NCBI GenBank assembly: GCA_000212915.1
Contig: CM001167.1
Span: 922,780 to 986,779, forward strand
Origin: Bacteroides coprosuis DSM 18011
GTDB lineage: Bacteria > Bacteroidota > Bacteroidia > Bacteroidales > Bacteroidaceae
Direction: 5' to 3'
DNA: 64,000 nucleotides
The notes under the pieces are model-generated. The model did no database searches. It saw only the letters and a program-made list of their open reading frames with translations, and had not been told where the DNA came from. A program made the position numbers and the translations under genes. Of this stretch, positions 57,524-64,000 are shown in pieces (position 1 is the stretch's first letter; each line of letters opens with the position of its first letter).

Positions 57524-57871
57524 ATGCCAAGATCAGTAAATCATGTTGCTTCTAGAGCAAGAAGAAAGAGAGTCCTTAAGCAAACCAAAGGTTACTTTGG
57601 AGCTAGAAAAAATGTGTGGACAGTAGCAAAAAATGCATGGGAAAAAGGTTTAACTTATGCATACCGTGACCGTAAGAGCAAAAAGAGAAACTTCCGTGCT
57701 CTTTGGATTCAACGTATCAACGCTGCTGCACGTTTAGAAGGAATGACTTACTCAAGATTAATGGGTGGTCTAAAGAAAGCTGGTATTGAAATTAACCGTA
57801 AAGTCCTTGCTGACTTAGCAGTTAATCATCCAGAAGCTTTCAAAGCAATCGTAGCGAAGGCTAAAGCTTAA
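57524..57871 (+). CDS. rplT: Ribosomal protein bL20
   Basis: This 115-residue basic protein starts [20 protein letters not shown] and includes [20 protein letters not shown] in the part that binds 23S rRNA. In other bacteria L20 also represses its own operon through an RNA fold upstream of rpmI. It ends the infC-rpmI-rplT operon, followed by a terminator. Confidence 0.97.
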   Translation: MPRSVNHVASRARRKRVLKQTKGYFGARKNVWTVAKNAWEKGLTYAYRDRKSKKRNFRALWIQRINAAARLEGMTYSRLMGGLKKAGIEINRKVLADLAVNHPEAFKAIVAKAKA

Positions 57872-57895
57872 ATTTTAAGCAATAGATAAAATAAT

Positions 57896-57930
57896 AAAGG
57901 CGTTCTAATCAATTAGTTCGCCTTTGTTTT
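57896..57930 (+). terminator. Terminator of the infC-rpmI-rplT operon
   Basis: AAAGGCG (57896-57902) pairs with CGCCTTT (57919-57925), with CTAAT/ATTAG pairing in the loop, then a T-run. Confidence 0.85.
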
Positions 57931-57974
57931 TATCAAAATATTCTAAGGGGATACGAACAAAATGGATTTATCCC

Positions 57975-58005
57975 TTGTTTATATAGTAGAAAGCAGTTAT
58001 ATTTG
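57975..58005 (+). promoter_or_regulatory. Promoter of the structured RNA
   Basis: TTG at 57975-57977, a 20-bp spacer and TATATTTG at 57998-58005 fit the Bacteroidetes -33/-7 pattern very well. Transcription should start near 58012. Confidence 0.7.
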
Positions 58006-58011
58006 CTGTAT

Positions 58012-58251
58012 AACAAAGATAGTTATTGGCCGCATTGATCGACTGGGTAACTCATCAAGTAATTAAGAAAACCGAGACACGCTTCCGTATTTAATGGCGG
58101 GCCACAACCTTCGGGTATTCGTATTACGGATCAGTGGATTACAAAGAGTTCGGGGCACTCAAATCATGTCAATCGGAGTTTCATCGCATCAATCAGTGCG
58201 GCTTCCCATAATAGAAAAAGGAGATACAAATGTATCTCCTTTCTGTTTTTT
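58012..58251 (+). ncRNA. ssrS: Rod-shaped structured RNA, probable 6S RNA (Bacteroidales type)
   Basis: A GC-richer island with no sustained ORF lies between a good promoter and a strong terminator. GCCGCATTGAT (58029-58039) pairs with ATCAGTGCGGC (58192-58202) as an 11-bp closing stem with one G-U. AACTC (58049-58053) pairs with GAGTT (58176-58180). TCCGTA (58084-58089) pairs with TACGGA (58125-58130). ACC-TTCG-GGT (58107-58116) is a UUCG tetraloop hairpin near the tip. The long rod of about 180 nt with internal loops is the shape of 6S RNA, which binds the housekeeping RNA polymerase. The identity is inferred from shape; another Bacteroidales ncRNA is possible. Confidence 0.6.
58217..58251 (+). 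terminator. Terminator of the structured RNA
   Basis: AAAGGAGATACA (58217-58228) pairs with TGTATCTCCTTT (58231-58242) around a 2-nt centre, then CTGTTTTTT. Confidence 0.92.
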
Positions 58252-58356
58252 ATGCTATTAGCTGTTTTTTAAGGGTCAGTCCGTAAAGTTGGGGATCACC
58301 TGCAAAAGCAGGGGGGGAACATCAAAAAGATTATCTTTGTAGAAAAAACAAAAGCT

Positions 58357-58743
58357 ATGCAAGATTCTCAAATGTTACTCGAAGTAGTTCGCTTAATTTT
58401 ACCAGAAGAGTTCCTTACTTATTTCAAGATTACCAAAGTGACTAAAGTAAAAGATGTTATTACCATTTTTATGGATGAGTTTGACTCTTTACCAGCTGAT
58501 CGTAAAGGTCATAAAGTAGAATCAAAAGGCTTTCTAGACCCCATAACTATCCAAGACTTTCCCGTTCGTTTTAAGAAGGTTACTCTCAAAGTACGTCGTC
58601 GTAAGTGGTATGATTCTACAACGAAAGAATACTTGACTAACAAATATGACTTACTAGCAAAAGGAACGCATTACTCGAAGGAGTTTGCGGCTTTTTTAAA
58701 AGAATTACCTAGAGACATACCCCGTATCGGCCCGCTCTCTTGA
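58357..58743 (+). CDS. ISAon1-family transposase N-terminal protein (element B)
   Basis: This 128-residue protein corresponds to orfA of ISAon1-type elements. It has ITIQDFPVRFKKVTLKVRRR, which aligns with the basic region of the element A protein, and FAAFLKELPRDIP near the end. The run C-TTTTTT-AAAA-GA at 58691-58703 is where the catalytic frame (+1) opens, as in element A. Confidence 0.88.
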   Translation: MQDSQMLLEVVRLILPEEFLTYFKITKVTKVKDVITIFMDEFDSLPADRKGHKVESKGFLDPITIQDFPVRFKKVTLKVRRRKWYDSTTKEYLTNKYDLLAKGTHYSKEFAAFLKELPRDIPRIGPLS

Positions 58744-58795
58744 GCCTATTTGCCATATTAATGGAGATTCTTTAGAGCGACATTATAAAGAGCAC

Positions 58796-59692
58796 TTGAG
58801 TTCATATAAGAATTGGCAAATGAAAGATCATGCTATAGAGTGGCTTTTGTTTCCAGAGAACATTTCTCCACGGCTCTGTATCGATGAAACCTCTATGACC
58901 AATGGAGACTTATATACTATATTAAGTAATCCCAATAATAAAGGGAAACAGGGCACCATAGTCGCTATTATTGCTGGTGTTCAATCAGATAAAATTATCC
59001 AGGTATTAATGAAGATGCCTGAGAGTTTAAGACAGCAAGTCAAGGAGATCACATTAGATATGGCTAATAGTATGAATAAAATAGCTCGAGTGTGTTTTCC
59101 TAAAGCCTGTCGAGTAATTGACCGATTCCATCTGCAGAAATTAGCCAATGAAGCGGTGCAAGAGGTACGAGTAAAACACAGATGGGAAGCCATAGAAGAA
59201 GAAAATCAAGCGATTAAACAAGCTAAATGGGAAGGTAAGACCTATAAACCTCTAACTTTTAGTAATGGAGACACAAAGAAACAATTACTAGCAAGAGGAC
59301 GATATCTTCTTTTTAAATCTGCAGACAAATGGTCTGATAAGCAAAAAGAAAGAGCTAAGATTCTTTTCGCACAATACCCTTCATTAAAAGAAGCCTATAG
59401 CCTATCACAAGGGCTTCGCTCTATTTTTAATCGTAAAACAATTAAAGATGCAGCAAGACTTTCTCTTGCCAAATGGTATAATAGAGTAGAGCAAACTGCT
59501 TTTCAATCCTTTAAGAGTATTGCAGGAACCATCTATTCACATTATGATGAAATATTAAACTTCTTCAACAATCGATCAACAAATGCTTTTGCAGAGAGTT
59601 TTAACGCTAAACTAAAAGCCTTTAGGACTCAACTAAGAGGGGTTACAGATATTAGTTTCTTTCTATTTAGGGTTACTAAATTATTTGCTTAA
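58796..59692 (+). CDS. ISAon1-family transposase, catalytic protein (element B)
   Basis: This is a 298-residue DDE transposase of the ISL3-like type. Catalytic residues lie in RLCIDETSMTNGDLYTIL (Asp), KEITLDMANSM (Asp) and NAFAESFNAKLKAF (Glu). VCFPKACRVIDRFHLQKL is intact. The frame is coding upstream of the TTG used here, back to about 58703 (YPVSARSLEPICHINGD), and lacks an ATG. The native product is therefore probably a fusion with orfA made by frameshifting or transcript slippage at 58691-58703. Confidence 0.88.
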   Translation: MSSYKNWQMKDHAIEWLLFPENISPRLCIDETSMTNGDLYTILSNPNNKGKQGTIVAIIAGVQSDKIIQVLMKMPESLRQQVKEITLDMANSMNKIARVCFPKACRVIDRFHLQKLANEAVQEVRVKHRWEAIEEENQAIKQAKWEGKTYKPLTFSNGDTKKQLLARGRYLLFKSADKWSDKQKERAKILFAQYPSLKEAYSLSQGLRSIFNRKTIKDAARLSLAKWYNRVEQTAFQSFKSIAGTIYSHYDEILNFFNNRSTNAFAESFNAKLKAFRTQLRGVTDISFFLFRVTKLFA

Positions 59693-59786
59693 TAAGTTAT
59701 CCCCCCTAGTTTTGCAGGTGATCCAAAGTTGGGGATTTAACAATTAGTCCATTTCTACTTCCCTTATAAAATATTACTTTTGATCC

Positions 59787-60146
59787 ATGAAAAAGAAAGC
59801 AATCGATTATAAGGATATATTGTCCATGTTCCTTCCTAAAGGCATGCTTGACTATTTTGATTTTACCGACTATTCAGACATGGGTGATTATTATATATTC
59901 TCTCTTGAAGAGAAAAATAGTATACCAGACGAGCATTCAAGTCTTCCACTAGTTTCCAAAGGTTTTTATCCAACAATAACAGTTACAGATTTTCCTGTTC
60001 GCGACCGCACTGTATACTTGAAAGTTAGACGTCGCAGATGGGAGGATAAGCAAACTGGTAAGACATACAGCAGAGACTGGAAATTGGTTGCAGACGGGAC
60101 TAGGATAACAGCCGAGTTTGGTTCTTTTTTAAAAGAGTTACATTGA
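59787..60146 (+). CDS. ISAon1-family transposase N-terminal protein (element A copy 2)
   Basis: This 119-residue protein is identical to that of copy 1 at 25709-26068. The slippery run C-TTTTTT-AAAA-GA is at 60124-60136. Element B lies upstream, between this gene and the left end of element A, so the native promoter region may be changed. Confidence 0.88.
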   Translation: MKKKAIDYKDILSMFLPKGMLDYFDFTDYSDMGDYYIFSLEEKNSIPDEHSSLPLVSKGFYPTITVTDFPVRDRTVYLKVRRRRWEDKQTGKTYSRDWKLVADGTRITAEFGSFLKELH

Positions 60147-61124
60147 CAATCATGAAGTTAGCATAAAAGTAGTAGCTGACTTCTGCCATCTGAAGTCGAA
60201 GACACTTAACGATTACTACAAGGAACATCTAAGTGGTTATCGTTCTTGGAATCAGCTCTCTCATGCTGATCAGTACATGTATTTTAAAGACAATTTAGGT
60301 GAGAACATATCTATTGACGAAACAGCCCTAAGCAACGGAGAGTTATACACCATTGTAACGGGTAAGGCTGGTCATGGTAAGCATGGTACGATTATAGCTA
60401 TGATAAAGGGAACAAAGGCTGACGATGTATGTAGATATCTGATGAAGTTACCAGAAGGAAAACGTAGGATGGTCAAGAACGTGACTCTTGACATGGCCGG
60501 AAGTATGAGGCAGATAGCCAAGAGATGCTTTCCTTACGCTACACAGATCATAGACCGTTTCATGTACAAAAGTTGATGCAGGATGCATTGCAGGAGCTGC
60601 GCGTGCAATACCGCTGGCAAGCTATTGAGCAGGAGAACTCAAACATAAAAAGAGCAAGGAAAGAAAAGAGAAAATATATACCTCCATGTTTTGATAACGG
60701 GGATACCATAAGACAGCTTCTTGTACGCAGCAGATATCTACTATTCAAAAGTCCTGATAAATGGACAGACTCCCAAAGAATAAGGGCTGAGATACTCTTT
60801 AAGCAGTTTGACGACATAAAACAATTCTATTATTTGACTTTACAACTTGGACAGATATACTCACATAACTACGATAAAAATGTTGCCAGGGTAAAGCTTG
60901 CACTGTGGTTCAATAAGGTAGAGCAGTGGAATTACCCTCAGTTCAATACGGTAATAGAAACCTTTAAAAATCACAATGATAGGATATTAAATTTCTTTGA
61001 AAACAGACTTACCAATGCTTCAGCTGAATCTTTCAATGCCAAACTTAAATCTTTCAGAGCTACATTCAGAGGAGTAGATGATGTAAAATTCTATCTGTAT
61101 AGAGTGATGATGCTATACGCCTAA
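60135..61124 (+). pseudogene. ISAon1-type transposase, catalytic part, frameshifted (element A copy 2)
   Basis: It has the same two-frame structure as copy 1. The first segment (ISIDETALSNGELYTIV to IIDRFMYKS) ends at 60576, and the rest runs in another frame to 61124 with NASAESFNAKLKSFRA. A single missing base at about 60561 (CGTTTCATG for expected CGTTTCCATG) explains the break. The identical lesion in both copies means the element spread or was copied after it was damaged, or the shift is tolerated. Confidence 0.85.
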
Positions 61125-61159
61125 TTGTTAAATCCCCAAGAATACGGACTGACCCTTTT

Positions 61160-61924
61160 TTAATCAAAAACTTCTTGATCTTCGTTTATCACCATTCCCT
61201 TATACTCCTCGACTAGTCCCGATTCCACAATAGAATAAGCTTCGTTTAGAGCGCTTTTAATATCTTTAGGCGTTTGACCTTGATGGGGGATGGGTTTGTG
61301 TATGGTGAGTGACATTCTATGCCATTTCGGGAGTAAGCCTGTCCTAGGTAGTACATTAAAAGACCCATTGATGGTGAGAGGTACAATATCTAACTTTAAA
61401 TCGCTAGCAAGTTGAAAAGCTCCTCTTTTAAAGTATCCCATGTGCCCAGTAAATGTACGTGCTCCTTCAGGGAACACAACAAGAGACACTCCATGTACTA
61501 GTATTTCTCCAGCTTCAGCGATGGTTCTTTTTATCTTTTTAGGTCCTGAACGATCTACAAAGATGTGTCCAGCACTTTCACAAGCTTTACCTACTAATGG
61601 AATATGGCGAAGACTCTTTTTCATCATCCATCTAAAGTTTCTATGAATGTAGCCATAGATAAGAAATATATCGAATGCCCCTTGATGATTGGCTACAAAG
61701 ACGTATGATCTATTTTTATCTAGATTTTCTCTTCCTGTCACTTTTACAGGAAGAAGTAATATGCTACATATAAATTTAGCCCAATACTTCCCAGGAATAT
61801 AGCCCCAATACTTTGCGTTGCCTACTACTGAGCCAAAAGTAGTAGTTAAAGCTGTAATAATTGTAGCTAAGAGTAATAATGGTATCGCAATTAAAATCAC
61901 ATAGCAGATATATATTATACGCAT
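61160..61924 (-). CDS. plsC: 1-acyl-sn-glycerol-3-phosphate acyltransferase
   Basis: This 254-residue membrane enzyme makes phosphatidic acid. It has an N-terminal membrane helix (YICYVILIAIPLLLLATII), the HX4D catalytic motif in VANHQGAFDIF, and the substrate motif VVFPEGARTFTG. The start is the ATG at 61924; the upstream extension is not conserved. Its stop codon lies within the 8-bp target duplication of element A, which therefore abuts the gene and has removed the native downstream region by 2.9 kb. Confidence 0.92.
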   Translation of the reverse strand: MRIIYICYVILIAIPLLLLATIITALTTTFGSVVGNAKYWGYIPGKYWAKFICSILLLPVKVTGRENLDKNRSYVFVANHQGAFDIFLIYGYIHRNFRWMMKKSLRHIPLVGKACESAGHIFVDRSGPKKIKRTIAEAGEILVHGVSLVVFPEGARTFTGHMGYFKRGAFQLASDLKLDIVPLTINGSFNVLPRTGLLPKWHRMSLTIHKPIPHQGQTPKDIKSALNEAYSIVESGLVEEYKGMVINEDQEVFD

Positions 61925-62013
61925 ATTATATAGGTTTGTTGTTATAACAAATGTAAATAAAAAAATATTGTTTTGTACCAATTAATATGTAACTTTAAAG
62001 AAACAATGCTCCT

Positions 62014-63255
62014 ATGATATCTATATTACACACGGCAGACTGGCACTTAGGTCAGACATTCTTTAGCTATGATCGGGTTAAAGAACATACTCATTTTTTA
62101 GACTGGTTGAAGCAAACTATTTTAAAAGAAGATATTGATGTACTCCTTATCTCTGGAGATATATTTGATGTGTCGAATCCTTCTGCCCAAGCTCAAAATC
62201 AATTCTATAGATTTATTCAAGAGATAACAACTTTGAAAAATAATATTCAGATTGTTGTGACTGCTGGAAATCATGATTCAGCTTCTCGATTAGAAGCACC
62301 TTTACCTTTAGTACAAGATAAAAACACTTTCATAAAAGGTCTTGTACCTAAAGTAAATTCGGAAATTGATTATGATCAGTTGATTATACCTTTATATAAC
62401 CAACAAAAAGAAATTGAGGGTTTCTGTCTTGCTGTTCCTTTTCTTCGTCAGGGTGATTACCCTAAGGTCGATTCGGAAAATCCTCATGCAGCAGGTATAC
62501 AAGAGCTTTACATGCAACTAATACAAAGAGTGAATGAGAAAAGGAGAGAAGATCAATCTGTAGTGGCAATGGGGCATTTGCAAGCGATTGGGTCGGATAT
62601 AGCTAAGAATGATTATAGTGAAAAGTTAATAATAGGGGGATTGGAATCTGTATCTCCTAACTTATTTAAAGATATCAATTATACAGCTCTTGGACATATA
62701 CACAAAGCACAGAAGTTAGCAGGATGTGAGCATATTAGATATTCAGGAAGTCCGCTACCTATGTCTTTTGCTGAAAAATATTACAAGCATGGTGTTGTTA
62801 AAGTAGTCCTCGATAAAGGGAAAACAGTCTCAATTGACAAGATAGAATACTCTCCTTTGGTAAAGCTGATCAGTATTCCTGATAAAGGGGCGGCGCTACC
62901 TCAAGACGTGCTAGATAGTTTAAGTAATTTGCCTATAGCGAGAGATGGTGATGATACATCTCTATATCCTTATCTTGAAGTGAGAGTTTTGTTAGAAGAA
63001 CCCGAACCGATGCTAGTTCAAAAGATAAGTGTAGCTCTTGAAGATAAAGCTGTACGTCTTACTCGCATACCCAATGAATACCGTACTAAGAATGTTATAA
63101 CACAAGAATATGATTCTTTAGATGGATTGCAGTCACTTGAACCTATAGATCTTGCTAAAAAAGTTTTTTTAGATACTTATAAGGTAGATATGTCTGATTC
63201 GTTATTAGAATTATTCCAAGAAGTGTACTATAAAATAGAGGAAGAAGAAAAATGA
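62014..63255 (+). CDS. sbcD: Nuclease SbcCD subunit D
   Basis: This 413-residue Mre11-type phosphoesterase forms the nuclease of SbcCD, which cuts DNA hairpins and protein-blocked ends. Metal-binding motifs are HTADWHLGQTFF, LLISGDIFD, TAGNHDSASR, VAMGHLQAIG and ALGHIHKAQ. The C-terminal capping domain follows from about residue 300. The ATG of sbcC overlaps its stop (ATGA). Confidence 0.95.
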   Translation: MISILHTADWHLGQTFFSYDRVKEHTHFLDWLKQTILKEDIDVLLISGDIFDVSNPSAQAQNQFYRFIQEITTLKNNIQIVVTAGNHDSASRLEAPLPLVQDKNTFIKGLVPKVNSEIDYDQLIIPLYNQQKEIEGFCLAVPFLRQGDYPKVDSENPHAAGIQELYMQLIQRVNEKRREDQSVVAMGHLQAIGSDIAKNDYSEKLIIGGLESVSPNLFKDINYTALGHIHKAQKLAGCEHIRYSGSPLPMSFAEKYYKHGVVKVVLDKGKTVSIDKIEYSPLVKLISIPDKGAALPQDVLDSLSNLPIARDGDDTSLYPYLEVRVLLEEPEPMLVQKISVALEDKAVRLTRIPNEYRTKNVITQEYDSLDGLQSLEPIDLAKKVFLDTYKVDMSDSLLELFQEVYYKIEEEEK

Positions 63256-64000
63256 AAATAACTCGAATTGAATTGTGTAATTTAGCCTCGATTGAGAGTG
63301 AAGCTGTTATCGATTTTGAAAAAGAACCTCTATTGTCCGCAGGAATCTTTGCTATTTCTGGACCAACGGGTTCAGGTAAATCTACCATCTTAGATGCTCT
63401 ATGTTTAGCTCTCTATGATAAGATTCCTAGATTTGAGATATCTGCAGGAACAACCAAAGTGAGTGATGGGGGTGATTCTGAAATTAGTCAAAATGATGTG
63501 AGGAATATCTTACGAAGAGGGATGGCAAATGGTTATGCTGAAGTAGACTTTATCGGTATTAATGAAATTAGATATCGATCAAGGTGGACAGTGAAGCGTT
63601 CTTATAATAAACCAGATGGTAAATTACAAGCACAAACTCTTGTTGTTTATGATTTAACTAATGGTGTAGAACTACAAGGCACTAAAACAGAATTGCTGCA
63701 GAAGTTATCGCAAGCAATAGGTTTGAGTTATGAACAGTTTACAAGAACGGTTTTATTAGCTCAGAATGATTTTGCCACATTCTTAAAATCAAATGAAAAA
63801 GATAAAGCCGAGCTACTAGAGAAACTTACCGGTACAGAAATTTATTCTAAAATATCTCAATTAATTTATGCTCGAAATAAGGAAGAGCAAGGTCTTATCA
63901 AGAAAATTGAGACACAGATGGAAGTAGTACAAATACTGCCACCAGAAAAAGTAGAGAGCATTCAAACTAGATATGAGGGAGTAAAGCAGGAATCTGTTAA
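63252..64000 (+). CDS. sbcC: Nuclease SbcCD subunit C, N-terminal part
   Basis: About 249 residues are visible before the window ends. The Rad50-type ATPase head has its Walker A in ISGPTGSGKSTILDAL, and the following LGLSYEQFTRTVLLAQNDFA, given here in part as VLLAQNDFATFLKS, is the Q-loop region. The beginning of the coiled coil (EEQGLIKKIETQMEVVQ) is reached near 63900. It tethers DNA ends and gates the SbcD nuclease. It is translationally coupled to sbcD. Confidence 0.95.
   Translation, partial: MKITRIELCNLASIESEAVIDFEKEPLLSAGIFAISGPTGSGKSTILDALCLALYDKIPRFEISAGTTKVSDGGDSEISQNDVRNILRRGMANGYAEVDFIGINEIRYRSRWTVKRSYNKPDGKLQAQTLVVYDLTNGVELQGTKTELLQKLSQAIGLSYEQFTRTVLLAQNDFATFLKSNEKDKAELLEKLTGTEIYSKISQLIYARNKEEQGLIKKIETQMEVVQILPPEKVESIQTRYEGVKQESV

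Larger units (their letters stand above)
58293..59724 (+). mobile_element. ISAon1-type element B, nested in element A
   Basis: This 1432-bp element has inverted ends GGATCACCTGCAAAA (two mismatches in the next bases, then a G/C6 run) and an 8-bp duplication AAAGTTGG at 58285-58292 and 59725-59732. Its two ORFs are related to but clearly diverged from those of element A, and its catalytic ORF is intact. It is the youngest insertion here. Confidence 0.92.
58273..61155 (+). mobile_element. ISAon1-type element A, copy 2, carrying nested element B
   Basis: The outer ends carry GGGTCAGTCCGTA inverted repeats and the 8-bp duplication TTTTTTAA at 58265-58272 and 61156-61163. Removing element B and its duplication leaves 1443 bp, the length of copy 1, with identical encoded proteins. 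Element B sits 20 bp inside the left end and so splits the inverted repeat. The right-hand duplication contains the plsC stop codon, so the insertion is exactly at the end of plsC. Confidence 0.92.

Noticed and set aside
58080-58210. Protein remnant in the GC-richer segment after rplT
   Set aside because: Each frame is broken by stops within about 50 codons, and complementary segments, a promoter and a terminator fit a structured RNA better.
61925-61981. Longer N-terminus for PlsC
   Set aside because: The extra 19 residues are not conserved, and the membrane helix begins right after the ATG at 61924.

Overview
The window is AT-rich chromosomal DNA from a member of the Bacteroidales, most like Bacteroides. 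Three things support this. The promoters repeatedly show the Bacteroidetes -7 element TAnnTTTG. Many families typical of the order occur (DUF3256, NigD-like, GGGtGRT, YhcH, ISAon1-type and IS1182-type transposases). The cell carries host- or plant-glycan enzymes: a secreted GH2 beta-galactosidase, a GH109-like lipoprotein, a GH33 sialidase and a broken DUF4838 protein. The species cannot be fixed from the sequence alone.

Layout. 1-1.9 kb: the tail of an EamA transporter, DUF3256, and a LysO exporter split into two genes. 2.2-4.0 kb: an IS1182-type element sitting exactly in the loop of a terminator hairpin. 4-9 kb: GH2 and GH109 glycosidase genes. 9.2-16 kb: hpt, adk, obgE, pgeF, a B3/4 protein, a Fur-family regulator and a Zn/Cd-type P1B ATPase behind a Fur-type palindrome. 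16-22 kb: a cyclase-family gene with a possible leader peptide, a MarR/DUF169 divergent pair, and a Crp/Fnr regulator followed by a membrane-protein, ribB (broken) and ABC-exporter operon carrying a Crp/Fnr-type palindrome at about -43. 22-26 kb: a broken DUF4838 gene, ISAon1-type element A and tRNA-Phe. 26-31 kb: thiL, pnp, lpxK, sppA. 31-40 kb: a lipoprotein, the GGGtGRT/NifU-like pair, DMP19, NigD-like, Yip1, smpB, a Gate-domain protein, mltF-like and udk. 40-48 kb: Dabb, dsbD, reverse rubrerythrin with perR, nadE, a thioesterase, xpt, mltG. 48-52 kb: sialidase, yhcH, ruvX, def. 52-58 kb: a TPR protein, thrS, infC, rpmI, rplT and a rod-shaped structured RNA that resembles 6S RNA. 58-61 kb: a second copy of element A with another ISAon1-type element (B) nested in it. 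61-64 kb: plsC, sbcD and the start of sbcC.

The strongest undescribed signal is a family of five intergenic arrays built on the 11-mer ACACCGACATG. They lie near 2.1, 22.2, 31.6, 42.7 and 52.2 kb. At every locus adjacent same-direction cores start exactly 22 bp apart, and every locus lies 59-184 bp beyond an intrinsic terminator. One locus forms a 59-bp near-perfect hairpin. No gene in the window explains them.

Other points: the NAD synthetase appears to have lost its glutaminase nucleophile cysteine. Two metabolic genes and both copies of element A carry inactivating lesions. The two copies of element A are opposed and bracket about 32 kb.
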